A DNA stretch of 64,000 nucleotides from Lota lota (GCA_026745465.1 JACYXH010000473.1:4672191-4736190); one strand, 5' to 3'. Positions 30,495 to 43,939 are shown, numbered from the stretch's first letter. The notes: generated from the letters alone by a model not told the origin. Program-made: numbers and translations.

Positions 30495-32552
30495 TCGGGT
30501 GGTCGGTTGCTGCTGATTGCACTTCCTGGTGTACCGCAGGGCCCGGCAGCAGTAAGTCGTTTTTCTTTTAATTGTTCTTCATCAGCTGTCCGTATGCCAC
30601 CAGGGGGACAGAATATAATCCAAAAACATTCGATGAGATTTGTGTGTCCTGGTCCGACCCAATATTTGGTACATTATTTTAAGAGGGAGGCTATAGATCA
30701 CATCGGAAGGCTCAGCAAGTTTCTCCAAGCATGAAGACGAAGGGTCCCTGTTTCCTTATCCGCTTAAGACAATGACACATTTTGTTCCATAGAGAAGCGC
30801 CACTCAATTATTCATAAAATGTCTGCGTATTTACTCAACCATGTCAGTGGAAGGAATTAACACTCCGTCACAGTGATTTGGCATTAATGAGCATGGGTTA
30901 CATCTTTATGGGTTTTTGCACGTGACGCTGTTCCTGTACCTTATGTTCCAATTAATGCTGGCTAACATAGTTATTGATTGACGATCACTATAATGGCTTG
31001 CGTCAATTAAAACAAACTCACTGGTGCATACGAGAGCCAAGGTCACAATTCTCCATCAGGATATGTAATGCTACCACAACAATTAACACCCTCGTATATC
31101 ATTTTTACAAGGACTTTAAATTCTGCCCCAGCCACTTAAGAGGCTGCGATTGAGACAACGCTATAGTTTATTGGGCAACCAACAGTTCAATAGTATGGAT
31201 TTGCGCTCACAAACCCACAGAATACCAATGATATGAAACAGTATGGCTGAGGCCATGCTTCGAGACCAAACCACTGGCTCATCGAACCATACTTTCATCA
31301 AACTTCTTTTAGCTTTACAGCCTGGGGAATCAGTAGGCTTTGTCCGTAGTTTCCAGAGAGTTGACAAGCTTCCCCCCCACAGATTGACCGGTTCCTCTAG
31401 CTCCTTACATGGTGTTAACAAGCAGGGTTTTCATGAGCCTTCAAAAAGAATATTGTTTTGCAAGCGTTTTGGTCCACGGCACATGATAATTAAAAATGAT
31501 ACGTTTGGTATGCATACACATTGGACAGCCCATCAGGTAGCCGGTCCATGGGCAGCGGTCTTCAAAACGTCTCCCCTCTTTTGCATGCTTACACGTCGCG
31601 AGACGGACAAACAGGCCTCTGAACCAGGTGTTGCCTGCACTCGTATGAACCAGCTTCATGTCTGGGTTAATCCTCTCACATTGTGTGAACACAATGTCGG
31701 GTCACTCTCCAGCTCCACCGGTTGGTCTGAGGCCTGTTTTTTTTAATATTCTTTTATACATCTTGCTCATTTGCTTGGCCGAACTTCAAACGCTCTGGTG
31801 GCGTTCAGAACAGCTCCTTCTCGCATGCACCGCCGAGCTAGCTTTGATGATCTGTGTGCCCCAGAGTGGAGAAACTAACAAGCGGCAGCAGAATGACTCT
31901 TTGCATTGAAAGAGCACATTAGCCAGACATCGGTTTCATTTCGCTGCAGCTTCATTCACTGTTGTCAATGCTGTCTGCCAGCTCATCAGGAGAGACTTGA
32001 GCCATGATATGATCTGAAACATTTGTCCGTTTGTTCTATGGTGTCGATGAAAAGTGAATGTTAATTGGAATTGAAAAGTTGTTCCCCGCCGCGACAGACC
32101 CATTGAAGTTGAAGTCATCATAGCCTTCGCAACTGAAACCGATTGGGGTTGGATTTGATGCAGTTGGACACATTCTTTGATACAGGAAAGTAGAACTAGA
32201 AGTTTTCTGTGCGGGAGTTGAGGTCATGTTTATCACAAGTTGACTTAAGTTTAATTGAAGTGGATGGTGTAGAACCAACCTCACACTGGCCGTTATCAGA
32301 CTCTTCTGGGAAAGTCACTGACGGTGTGCATGTGGCCTGGCTGCATTAGTGAGCAGCACTTATTAAACGCAGATAGTAGACCATGAACGTGGACAACATT
32401 CATTACAAATGAAACGGGATATGAAAACCTACGGAATCTGTCAAGTAAAACAATGGGGGGAGACCTATTATAAGGCTTTGACAATGATATTGCTTACTAT
32501 AGTCAGGGAGTCAGGAACTTTTCATAAACCTGCTTTTGTTGTGTGACAGGTT

Positions 32553-32721
32553 GCGGGTTCGATTCGTCAGCTCATCATTTAAGGAAATGTCAAGTGTCAA
32601 GACACTTCGCTAATCGTTTGCTCACCCTTTCAGATGAACATCTATAGATAGAGCAGCAAAGTGTCTTGACACCTCCCTCAACACATGACCCTTTTATGAT
32701 AAGCTGAGGAATCTAACCCGC
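32553..32721. repeat. Head-to-head SINE-like inverted repeat
   Basis: The left arm 32553-32607 starts GCGGGTTCGATTCGTCAGCT (a tRNA box B-like GGTTCGATTC) and ends GTGTCAAGACACTT. The right arm 32659-32721 is its imperfect complement, from AAGTGTCTTGACAC to AACCCGC. The strand-specific wording (GGTTCGATTC..., CAAGACACTT) is that of the tRNA-SINE class, so two 5'-truncated or rearranged SINE pieces face each other around a ~51-base spacer. Confidence 0.6.
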
Positions 32722-34585
32722 AAGATCCCTAATAATTCCATGTTAAGACATCTCGGTATTAGCCCATCTGAACAAAAGATGTCTGATGGCCAAGCATGCT
32801 ACAATCAGAACACTTGGTCATTACCCGAAACCCAGGTGTATACTCTGCATTTTCACCGCTCACTTCCATTAAGTATTAACGACTGGAGTCGGGGATGCAG
32901 CTGAGTCTGCTGGGTGAGATGATGTTCAGAGAACCATTTAATTGGCCCCCATTGTTTAGTTAGACGAAAATGTGATTAGGTGGACCGAGCGTGATTCGCC
33001 ATTGTCTGCGAAGGGCTTTTTCGCGGAATTGTCATCAATCAATTTAACTTTGTGTGCTTGTTTCGGAGACGTGGCGTTGTGACAGGAACCGCTGTGCCCG
33101 GGAAGTCGATGGTGCCTCGTCTGTGAGCTTTATTGGACATCTTCGAGAAATTTAAGGATTTGAGATGAAGGAATCATATTGGCGTGCCAATTTTGTTCTG
33201 CTTTAAAAAAGAAAAGAAAAAAAAGAATGTGACCTGGATACACCACTGTTTGTGATCAATGCTCTCTGTGGCGTTGGTAGGTAGCTAGCCCACTTCCAAT
33301 CACAGGGCCCTACCATGCTCTCCGGCGCTCTGAGGCACTCACGCTTGTCTCTCGGCAGGTACGCAGCATTAGCATTGCAGGCTCTCCGCTGTAATCAACA
33401 TCAGTCAAACTAACAATGCGCTAAAGGGGCTGTGTGCGCCTGTGTCCTCCCGGGAGGAAAGAAACGGCAGCCCTTCCCGGGTGACAAGCAGCCTTCTTCA
33501 CAAATACCACAGCCAGGCAGTGAGTAGACGACGACAGCTCTTCCCCATCGCAGGCAGCCTGTCAAGATGGCGGCTGATTGCTGGCATTTGGCTCACACCC
33601 TCATGTGATTGATGTAGACAGTGGCGACAGGTACAGCTCTTTTTGTTTTTTGCTCTCTTTTTTGTCATTTTCTTCTCCCCGGGTATGTTGTCTAGCAGCA
33701 AGCACTGTCTTGCGTGCGACGTGTTACACGTGTGTTTGGTATGCATGGCTTTTTAAGCAGCGTCCTTGCGTCGTTGTTTCCAGCATGCCTCTTTCTTTCG
33801 TTCTTCTTCTGCTCTCTGGCGAAGCATGGTAACGAGGGTCAATCACTGTCGCCCCCTCTAAGCTCTCTAGGGTTTATGAGAGGCGTTTAAGACTGGATTT
33901 GCATTATTTATTAGCTTTTGGACGTGGCCTTCAACGTTTACTTGAGCTTTTAATACCCGGCATTAGCGTCACCTGGCCGCCACATACACACAATGCTGTG
34001 TGTGTAGCTGTCGGGCTCCTTGGCTGGAACTCCTCCATCACTGACGCCCTTTATTATTTTGCCGTGAGCTCCCCGACGACCTCGCTGACCGTCTTTATCT
34101 CGCTCTCACTCCCGCACTCTCTCTTGCTGTTTCTCGCTGTCTCTCGCTCATTCTTCCTGTATAGGAACAGAAGACTGAAATGTATAATGTGGTGGCATGG
34201 CACTTGGAATGAATCCAAGCTGTTATCTCTTGTATTTAGCGATCTCCAACATTCAGCAAAACCTGTCAAGATTAAAAGACCCAGAGTGCCGCAAGCTCAT
34301 TTACAATGAAGTAGTTTAAGTAACAACTTTAAGTAGTTAAAATAGCACGGTTACCAGGCAGTTTAATAGCCTGGCACTTCAACCATCCTAGTTTGATTGG
34401 GTTTATTATAAATATTCATCGTTCATAATAATCAATTCATTATGATCAAAACATGTAAAAATATTTGTGAAAAGGTTCTGGTGGCAGTGCCTGACTGGTG
34501 AAAAAGAGAAAGGGAGACAAACAAGAATGTAGGCCCCCCCCACCCCACACCTCCCTAACCAAACCCTTCCTTCTCTCTTTACATC

Positions 34586-34589
<4 letters not shown>

Positions 34590-34664
<75 letters not shown>
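34590..34664 (+). repeat. (CA)n microsatellite, ~75 bp
   Basis: Pure CA array. Confidence 0.98.
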
Positions 34665-34668
<4 letters not shown>

Positions 34669-36405
34669 TCTCCTCATTTCCCCCGCCCCTCATTTCCCTC
34701 TGCTCTAGGTGGGGGACCGGGGGAGACACGTTTTGGGGGAAAAAAAGTATTTTAGCCATGCCCTCCCCCACCGAGACTACCTCCTCCCCACCACGGCCAG
34801 TGTAATTGATTTAATATACATTATAGGTGTCCGTTCAGGACGAGTCCTTTTCACATAATTGGGCGCGGGGTCTTCTGGAAGCTGATGTCATGATTAATGA
34901 AGGAGTGGCGCCGTTGGGAAGGTTGAGAACCTTGAGAGACTAATGGGATTTTAAATAATGCAAAGTAAGCATTATTTTCACAGGAGGAACAAAAAAAAAG
35001 GAAAAAGAATCCTTGGCCTGTTTTGTCGTGCATCAGTGGAATTGGAATTGGATGCGTGGGGACTGCTATACAAGATGTGCAGGAGGCTTTTAAAACTCCT
35101 TTTTCTTTTGTGATTCTGACTTGCGTTCATAAGTGGCAATTCCCCTGCCAAAGCTTTCGTTATACCATTTTAAGCACCCTTTTAATGCTGTTGACATTGG
35201 ACATTTGGAAATAATTCTGTGAGACTTTTCTAAAGGTAATTTACCCGTGTGAAAAACTAGACATGTTTTTGCTAAATTACTACTTTCAAACTTCCCTTCA
35301 AACTAGTGCTTTGGTTTTCATTATCTTCCGCTGACTTTATTAGCACATCATTGGCCAGGATGTTCTAGCTGGGACTGATTGGATTTTCTGTGAAATAACA
35401 TTCAAACGGCAGGCACTTAGTGAGACATTGACATTCACTGACACATAAACATTTACCTACCTACGCAGAATGTAATGAAGATGATGGGTCTGCTGCTTCA
35501 AATATCGCTATATAGTCCCACACCTGATCATTTCCAAGTTGTTTTGGTCCTGGTTCAGCTACTTTCATGTCAGTGTCTAAAGGGCACAGTCTAAAAATAC
35601 GGTTTGCCATGGTTGTGAATGAGCTCTGTCTCACACAAATTGCCTGTTTCAGAAGTCAATCAAAAGTAAAGCCCTTGCCATCATTCCTGTCGTTATTGGT
35701 TGAAAGGGTTTGCCCCCACAGTTTGTACACTGTGTTACCAGCCGACATCACACAGAGAGACCAAGACAAAGGGCCGGCAGCCAGGAGTGTGTGACGCAAT
35801 GCATGCATACCTGTTCATAGGCTTCTGTGGCAGTTATGGCTGGAAACGGACTCAAATTTAGTTAGTTTAGGTTAGTGGAGCCTGGATGACGCCGATTAGA
35901 ACACGATGGGTTCCACTAGTGAGATTGCAGGGAAAGCCCGTTTTGTAGTTCAACACGAGGGGATACTGTATTTTATGTTTCTGATTGGCTCTTATAATTG
36001 CCGAGTGAGGTCACTTTGCATGTTGAAAGTGTTAAGCGAGACAGCTTGGCGCTAATTTGATCAGGAGCAGCATTTGCAATCACCAGCGCTCAACTAGCGA
36101 GAAGGTTGCGGTAGTGTTTTTAATGCGTGTGCGTAATTGTGTTAATTCTTATTGTGGAACTCGGTAATCTACCTTTATGGGTTTAAACAACCAATGGCGC
36201 CTGTTTTTTTGGAATGTAAAATGTAGCAGCCGATAGTGTTGTTGAACCATTTACACTCGTTTTAAGCTCCGCCTTAAATAATGTTTGTAGTGCCAAACAA
36301 GGCAACATGTGAGCTCTTTTCCTTATGCTGTATTCATTAGATAGTAGGTAAAAAACACTCAAAATAATTCTCTCTATTTTGCTGGGTTCGTTTAAGGATA
36401 GAGTG
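34665..36405 (+). other. Intronic DNA, nothing recognised
   Basis: Low-copy, AT-leaning, short frames only. Confidence 0.5.
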
Positions 36406-36500
36406 TGTGTGTGTGGGGGGGGGTAGATCATATATTTGGAATTGGTGTGTGTCGGGGGGGGGGGGGGGGGTAGATAATATTTTTGAAATTGGTATCTTTG
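36406..36500 (+). repeat. Local ~47-bp duplication ending in poly-G
   Basis: GGGGTAGAT.ATAT.TTTG.AAT then TGGT occurs twice, each copy preceded by GTGT and a G run (36414-36423 and 36454-36470). Confidence 0.75.
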
Positions 36501-36679
36501 AGTGTGTGTGTATGTGTGCGTGTGTGAGTGATCATCACCCCACATGTCCTTCCTATCACAGGTAATATTAAAACTGGGCCCAGAAAAAGCATGACGAAGG
36601 TGCTCATTCCCGTCTATGTTTGCCAACAGGTGACACTGAGGGATTGACATTGGTGTGTGCGTGTGTGTGTGTGTATGGG

Positions 36680-36681
<2 letters not shown>

Positions 36682-36760
<79 letters not shown>

Positions 36761-36764
36761 GGGG
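36682..36764 (+). repeat. (GT)n running into poly-G
   Basis: About 62 bp of GT followed without a break by about 21 G. Confidence 0.97.
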
Positions 36765-37879
36765 TTATCCGCTCCAAAGCAGACAGCTCTTGGTTTCCTC
36801 TCCCTGACTGTCGGACTCCCCGTACAGATAATTGGCTTTTTTTCCCACCTCTTCTTGTCCTTCATTTTCTACCTCTACTACTTATTGCTGCCCACTGACG
36901 AGCACTTGTCACATTTCCTCATCCTGTCGCCTTTTACTCGATCTCTTCCCCCAGCCCCTCTTTCATACCCTTTCTTCTCCTCCCCCTCTCCCCTCTCTCT
37001 CGCTCGCTCTCGCTCTTTCCCCCAGACTCCACTGCTTCCTCTCCCTCGCATCTCGCCCCAACGCCCATTTCTTTCATTCGCGTTCGTGGCCAAATTGAAA
37101 GTTGGAAGGATTAGGAATTTTTTCGAAATTGGGTAGCAGAATTCTTTATTTTTCATTTCTTCACTTTCATGTTTGCAGTTTCAAGACCTGCTGTTTCGGG
37201 CCAGCCGCAGAATGTCTCTGTCTGTGTGTTTGTGTGCGTGTATGCTAGCATGCGCATGTGAGTGTATGTGTGCTTGTGATGGCGACGATGGGAGTGGGGA
37301 TGTCAAAAAAAAAAACTCTTTACCTGCCAGCCACTCAAATCCGAGCAGAGAGATGCCAGAGGAGTGTTGTGTCTTACGTTTGACGGGGGAGGGGGGAGCA
37401 CTATTTAGTCCCAAGATTTCTCTCCAAGGTCTTCTTGTAGGCCTGTTTATAGGTGATCTGCTAACGACCTTTCATGCAAGGCTGATGACACATTACTGAC
37501 TTTATATCAGAAGACTAAGTCGTCTCAAAAAAAAAAAGAAGATAAAAGAACAAGTGTCTTGGAGTGTATTTGGTTATTCGTTCTCATCGTTTTCAAAGTC
37601 TTGTTGGACTAGCATGTACTCTAGCAGCACGTCGAGTGGAGTGAAGAAGATCAGCTCATGGGCAATGGGTGGGTGGTGCTACTGTATTTGCGGGCATTGT
37701 GCTGTGTGTGTGTGTTCGCGTGTGTGTGTGTGTGTGTGTAACGAGGGGTAGTGGTGGGGGGGGGGGGGTTATTCTGCTTTGGGCTTCCACAATGAAAGGG
37801 GGGGGGCACTACAGAGGAAGCTCTGGGGTCCATCTTCACACTGAGATGAACTGACATGTTGCGGCCCTGAGAAAGAGAG

Positions 37880-37916
<37 letters not shown>

Positions 37917-39317
37917 ACACTTGGCAAGGCTAATCCAAACTCTGGGATGTGCTGTTCTGAGCTTCTTACACGAACCGTGGGCTGAAACTCCCAGCAGGAG
38001 CGAGAGCGAGAGAAGCAGGGACTTCATGTTGGACGCCCACACTTGTGCAGCGCTTCGCCCAGTGCTTAGGGCTCAGTTTGGGTCATGGTTACTCTGCTCT
38101 ATGTTCATGTGGAAGTTTGAAGCCCGGGAAACAGGGAGAGAGGGGGGTCGTGACCTTGAGAACTTTCATTTTTTTTCAGTTTTTGCTATCTAGTGCCCCC
38201 CTCTGGCCAGCGGGTGGAACATGGCACCTAAAGAAGAGAGGTATCAACGGTCAACGGAGAACGTCAACGTGCGTTTGTAGCTATGCGGCACGATGGAAGT
38301 TGTGAAGCGTCACGCTTTAAATCTTTTTTTATAAGCGTGTGAACCGAAGCTCACCCATTGTCAACTCGCATCCTCAACGTCTTTGTGAAAGCCTTTGCCC
38401 CACAATACTGACAGATACAACGCCACGCTCCAGAGATGGAGTTCATTGAACCAATCAATTCCCGTGCTTTCACTTTCCCCATAAACAAAGACCCGACGGA
38501 TCCCTCATCGCACTGGAGTCGGTAATTTCACTTTCTTTTTTCAAATTTTATCTCTTCGTAAAGTTTTAATTGGCTGTGGTGGTGACGGCAGATTCGCCCA
38601 CTCAATCCCCCCCCTGCCCCCCCGGCTGCATAGATGTGAGTCGCAGATAAGCAGGACCCCCCCCACCCGCCCTCCACACACACACTCCACCACCCCCTCC
38701 CTAAATAATAGGCAAAAGGTCATTAGTGGAAACCGACTGATTGGCTGCTGGGTGGTTGCAGGGGATTTAATGAGTAGGCGGGTTGTGTAATCCCCCACTC
38801 CCCTTCCTCCCTCCCCTTCCTCCTCTTCCTCCACGGCCCCTCCACGGGCTCCTCACCCTGGGAGTGCAGAAAGCTCTCGCAGGGCACTTCAAAGCCCACC
38901 ACTGACAGTACCTGATAGAAGGGTGAGTGTTTGGGTTGTTTGCCCAAAATACCACCACCCGCCAGCACCACGACGGCCCCCCCACTTCCTCCCTCCCCCT
39001 TAATCCTCTCGGTGCAGCAATCTCCCACTGTCTCTCTCCCTCCCCATCTCTCACTTTATCTCTCTCTTTCAAGATTACTATCTCGCGATCTGCTCGGATC
39101 GGCCGGTGGTTTCTTGGGCTTTATCTAAAATTCGGTACCAGATAAAGACAAGGAAAGAAAACAGGACTATAACAATTAACAAAGAAAATTTTTGTTAGTA
39201 CAATACAAAAAAAGAAGTTATTTGTTAGTTTTTCCTGAAAAGTGTTTTGTTATTGTAATTTATGTGCATAGCATTAGCTGTATCTCGGAAATCCGTGCCT
39301 AAAGGAATTAGTAGAGA
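36765..39317 (+). other. Intronic DNA, pyrimidine-rich with short arrays
   Basis: (TG)n at 37702-37739 and 37883-37914, a G run near 37755, and CT-rich tracts at 36900-37060 and 38780-39070. No gene recognised. Confidence 0.5.
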
Positions 39318-39319
39318 AT

Positions 39320-39391
<72 letters not shown>

Positions 39392-39471
39392 ATGTGAGTG
39401 TGTGAGTGTGTGTGTGTGTGTGTATGTGTGTGTGTGTGTGTGTGGATATGTGTGTGTGTGTGTGTGTGTGT
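39318..39471 (+). repeat. (GT)n compound microsatellite, ~154 bp
   Basis: GT arrays broken by GATGTGAG, GAGTG, TATG and GGATATG. Confidence 0.97.
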
Positions 39472-40992
39472 ACTGGTTCCGCCTCCCGCTGTATCGTTTC
39501 TCTTTGTACTCTCCTAAGAGAGAAGGCCTACCTAGCGCCGGCAGTCTCTCCATACTCCTCCAAAGTCCTTTGGAGAGGAGGAGGAGGACTGGTGGTGGTG
39601 GTGGTGGGGGAGCGTATCGACGCGGTGTGTTGGTTTTTGCGAGGGGGTTTTGGGTGGGGGTGGGGGAGCAAGGGAGCGAGTCGCCGCTCCGCTGCCGTCC
39701 ACATGCCACTCGCATTTCCTGCCACCTGTTGGCTGGACGCAGCACAGATGGAGGACCCGCAGGCTTTACCGGCTCTTTGGGGGGGGGGGGGGGGGTTTAT
39801 CTGTTCAGCTTTTGTCCGTTTTTTCCCCCCGGAATGGCGGAAATCTATCCTGTGAGTTTTTAGAGCTAAAGAGTTGAATTGCGAGGAGCAGTCGTCAAAC
39901 GAAGGGAGTGTGCGTGTGTGGGTGTGTGCGTCTGTGTGTTTCTGTTTGTATGTGTGTGTGTATGTTTGTGTGTCATTGAGTTTAAATAGGAGCTGAAGGC
40001 TCCATATGGTACTCGATGGGTTGGTGAAGATCCTTTGTCTGCTTGCGTACACGTTAGGAGACAAATGCTTATAGTATTGAGCCTAGGCTTCGTATGCCGC
40101 ACAGCTCATAATTATTTTAACAACCCATTTTTCTCTTTTTAGCAGAAACCTCCATTTGTAATGTGCTCTGAGTCTGTAGAACTGATATGCTGCCCGGGTT
40201 GTGTCGTTCTACCTAGCTCTCAGCGTAATGGGTACGGAAGCTTCTGGTCTCCATCTTCTGTGCTTTCTTTTGTTCCGCACAGGCCACTGATGTAGAAAGT
40301 GTACAGATGGAAACACATATGGCATTTAAAAATACACACGCACCTGGGCATTTCCTGGATTCTACAGGGATACAGGATTTCGCAATATATATATTCTAAA
40401 AATATACCCTTTCCACAGATGTAAATACCAACTCTGGATCTGCTCCTGGTATGTACCAGGCCACAGGAGGCAGACTAAATTAGTGAAGATAAGACCACTA
40501 CCCATGCCCTTGTATATATACTTTATAAAAGTAGCACTACACATTATTAGTGTTGTGAGTGCACTCCTGTGCACTACAAGGATGGCTCTGTGAAAAGGGT
40601 CTATAGTATCCCTATTTTATCCACGCGTATAGGATGTTATTTCCAAACATAATGCACACGGGGGTTATATCTAAGAGAATCAGCTGAATGACAAACCGCC
40701 TTCGATTGTTTTTTATGCCATACATTAATTATCTCTTGGGCTTTTGAACCTCTATTTTGTTCTTTCTGGGTTCTCGGTGTCTGCTCGATCACAGTGATGT
40801 CAGAGTCTGCGCGGGGCCCTGTCAGCTGTTCACAGTGGCGTTTAGAGTCAGACGGTGATTAACACACAGGGGCCCAGGTCTCTAACACACAGGGGTCGCT
40901 GCAGCCCCCGGCTGCACATATGTCGTCTTTATAACAAATGTTCTTCACTCTCTTTGTATGGACCCCCACACACACACTCACACATACATACT

Positions 40993-41023
<31 letters not shown>

Positions 41024-41541
41024 TGGAATGAAAACTACAAAATGAGAATGATGAGATATGTAAAAGGGCTAGGTCTCACCTTCTGTGACAAAAACAACAA
41101 CCTAAAAATACATCTGACCACTGATGGTGGTCCGCTAACATTAATCACAGACAGTGTGGGGACCTTTTAAACATATATTTAACGTATATCAAAAACTAGT
41201 ATTTATCGATATGGAAAGTGTGCGGTGACTGGCGAGAAGAGCAGGTTCGGGGAACTGCAACAAAGGTGTGGTTCTCTGCGAGTCCCGTCACGCACGCATG
41301 CACCCAACCGCACGCACACACACAAGGCACACACACTGAAAGCAGAGCAGGAGGACTGCTATCAAGTTTACCACTGAAGCCCCAGTAGTAGAGGACCCTT
41401 GAGAGCGTAGATATGGAGTTTCTTCAGGGTTTTTTGGGTGATTCGAGAGGCAATCTCTAGTGCCTTCTGTCGAGGCGTCGCTCTCGCTCCCTCTCTCTCA
41501 ATCTCTATCTCTCTCTCTTTCAAACTCTATTGTTCTCCCAA

Positions 41542-41544
<3 letters not shown>
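39472..41544 (+). other. Intronic DNA, nothing recognised
   Basis: Poly-G at 39779-39795, imperfect GT at 39906-39972, interrupted CA at 40968-41022. No gene recognised. Confidence 0.5.

Positions 41545-41574
<30 letters not shown>
41545..41574 (+). repeat. (GT)n microsatellite, 30 bp
   Basis: Pure GT array. Confidence 0.96.
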
Positions 41575-41575
<1 letters not shown>

Positions 41576-41939
41576 GTTTGTGTGCTGTTGTTTCTATCTC
41601 TGCATGACCTCATCAGAACAGCTCCAGTGGCCGCCGCTACACCCGACGATTCCCCTCAACCGACGGGTGCCGCTCTGCCTCGGTTCACCCCCCCCGCCCC
41701 CCCCCCCCCACCCCCCAAAACAAAGAAGGTCACGGCTTCTCCCAGACAACAAAAACAAAAACCCATGACCATAAATCAACTGCTCTGGTCTCTAACGGCC
41801 ACTGTTGTCTCTCTGTGAGGGGCCGGTCGAGGTGCCCCTGCAGGAGAGAGATGCGTCTTGGTACGGATGGAGGAGTTTGTGCAGGAGAGATGGGAAAGAC
41901 ATAGACGGGAACAACACACAGTACCGAGAGTTAGGGGAG

Positions 41940-41995
41940 AGGAGGGAGGGAGGGAGGGAGGGAGGGAGGTGGGGGGGAGGTGGGGGGGAGGGGGG
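41940..41995 (+). repeat. (GGGA)n tetranucleotide and G-rich array
   Basis: GAGGGAGG units followed by GGTGGGGGGGAGG units; strongly G-rich on +. Confidence 0.93.
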
Positions 41996-42117
41996 ATCAG
42001 GCGACAGTTTATTATGCAGATGAAGAGAGTTGGAGCATTTTAAATTGTCGGAGGTGTTGCCTAATTCATCAATGTCGCACCGTCTGAGGATGTGCGTGTG
42101 TGCGTGCGCGTGTGTGG

Positions 42118-42185
42118 CGGAGGGAGGGAGGGAGGGAGGGAGGGAGGGAGGGAGGAATGGAGGAACGGAGGAATGGAGGAAGGGA
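42118..42185 (+). repeat. (GGGA)n tetranucleotide array
   Basis: About eight GGGA units then degenerate GGAATGGA/GGAACGGA units. Confidence 0.94.
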
Positions 42186-43050
42186 ATGGAGCATATGCCA
42201 GGCCAGAAGTTGCACCGGCTCTTGGATTGATTACCCTTCCTGCAGATTCCAGGGGTATGTTTCAGAGGTGGGGCAGATGAGGGGGTGTTGGTACCCAAGC
42301 CCTTTCTTCTTTCCTCCTTTCCTCTGCACTCTTCTTCTTCCTGTCTAATTTATTTTTGCCCTTGTCCTCCTCTCATTCCGCTCTGCTCTCTCATTTTCAT
42401 CCTCTTTTTTCTCTGTTCGTGTCTTGCTGTGTCTCTCTCCTCTCGTCTCCACCTCTTCTGTCTGCCCTTTCCTTCCTCCACCCCCCTGCTGCTCTCGCTC
42501 CTCTGACCTGTTGATTCACCCCCCCCCCATATCCCCACTCTCCTTCTCAGTCTCTCGCATTTAATGTCCTGGTCTCACAAAAGACAAGATGGTGTGTCGT
42601 GGACTGGGCGGGGACAATCCTAGCCTGTGTCTTAACTCTCCATGCTATACATCTCTATCCCCCTCTTCTCTGTTCATCTCTTCTCTATTCTCGTCTCCTT
42701 CGGTCTTGGACCGCTGGGTAAGTATACCAAAGCGGGTACGGATCAAATGCTCTCCCCCTCGAATTTCAAAGTGGACTCTCGTGGTTCTGTCCAGTTGGGA
42801 GGATTAACAGGGTAAAACAGGGAAGATGAGGTAGGGGTTGCATCTCACATTAACAAATACATAGCTTCTCAGTGAAAATATCCTCTGCCCTTAGCCTCTC
42901 CATGGCGCTGAGAAATCAATGAAGTACACACTCAGAGGTGAGGTCTGTGGAAGGGCAGATCTCTGGGCCAATTGTGTAGAAGACGGTCAGACCTTAAAAG
43001 TCGATGAATCTATAAAATGCTTTTTTGGCAACCCCTGTGTATAATGTAGG

Positions 43051-43052
<2 letters not shown>
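42186..43052 (+). other. Pyrimidine-rich intronic DNA
   Basis: CT-rich tract 42300-42560 and a short poly-C; nothing coding recognised. Confidence 0.5.

Positions 43053-43081
<29 letters not shown>
43053..43081 (+). repeat. (AC)n microsatellite, 29 bp
   Basis: Pure AC array. Confidence 0.95.
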
Positions 43082-43091
<10 letters not shown>

Positions 43092-43189
43092 AAATACACA
43101 AAAGCTCATCCTTCGCAACTGCAACAGCGTTCGGAAGCTGCCAAAACCGCCGCTATTGTTTTGCTCTGACATTCTGGGTCTAAGGCCGT

Positions 43190-43191
<2 letters not shown>

Positions 43192-43250
<59 letters not shown>
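43192..43250 (+). repeat. (GT)n running into poly-G
   Basis: About 42 bp of GT followed directly by 17 G, the same arrangement as at 36682-36764. Confidence 0.97.
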
Positions 43251-43252
<2 letters not shown>

Positions 43253-43770
43253 ACATAGACAAGGAGTTTGGCAGTTGGTTTTCAGGGCATGGAGCACAAA
43301 AGCAGTGGAGAAAAAAAAGAAAAACGTCTGCGGTTGAATGACCTGCTCTTAATCCACCCCCCCAGCCCCCTCCCTGTCTATCACCAACGGCCAGGAACAT
43401 CAACAAAGCAGACAAATGGTATGAAAAAAATAAATACAAAATGAATACCACAAAACACAATAAAAAAATAATAATTCCGGGCTCAGCCGCTTTTCGTGTG
43501 TGACCAGAGTGCGCCGGTGTGTGAGTTGAGAACATACAGTGTACGCACCTAAGGGATGGAAGCCGCCCTATACGCCGAATCCGTCTACCATCCCCGGGTT
43601 GCGGTGGTGTAACTCGCAATGGCGTGCTTACAAAGCCCAGGGGCTTGCCTTGGGTTTGGAGGTGGTATGCGATCAGGGTTGGGTGGGTGTCGGATAAAAA
43701 AGGTCACCATTCCCTGGGCACCTTTCTCTTCCCCTCCGCTGGTGAATTACAGTCTGAAGAAAGCAGATAC

Positions 43771-43773
<3 letters not shown>

Positions 43774-43815
<42 letters not shown>

Positions 43816-43828
43816 CGTGTGTGTGTGG
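43774..43828 (+). repeat. (AC)n then (GT)n, inverted microsatellite pair
   Basis: AC to 43813, then ATGC, then GTGTGTGTGTG, making a small foldback. Confidence 0.95.
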
Positions 43829-43900
43829 AATCGCTGCCAGGAATAAAGAGTTAACGGTCGTAAATGTCAAATGATAGATTTGACAACTGCCGCATATTCC

Positions 43901-43901
<1 letters not shown>

Positions 43902-43937
<36 letters not shown>
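43902..43937 (+). repeat. (CT)n microsatellite, 36 bp
   Basis: Pure CT array; a (AC)n array follows at 43960-43987. Confidence 0.96.

Positions 43938-43939
<2 letters not shown>

Larger units (their letters stand above)
28641..34589 (+). other. Low-copy intronic DNA with few repeats
   Basis: One of the cleanest stretches. Holds (TG)n at 29917-29961, poly-G at 30462-30494 and the SINE-like hairpin at 32553-32721. A 167-codon frame at 31243-31746 shows no recognised domain. 30860-31010 contains AT-rich blocks (CATTAATGAGCAT, CAATTAATGC) resembling conserved non-coding DNA. Confidence 0.5.

Noticed and set aside
31243..31746. 167-codon + frame with overlapping minus frames
   Set aside because: Not recognised as any protein or transposase. 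The length is within chance expectation for this much sequence.
42987..43619. 210-codon minus frame
   Set aside because: It runs through two (AC)n arrays and a poly-C that remove stop codons; not a gene.
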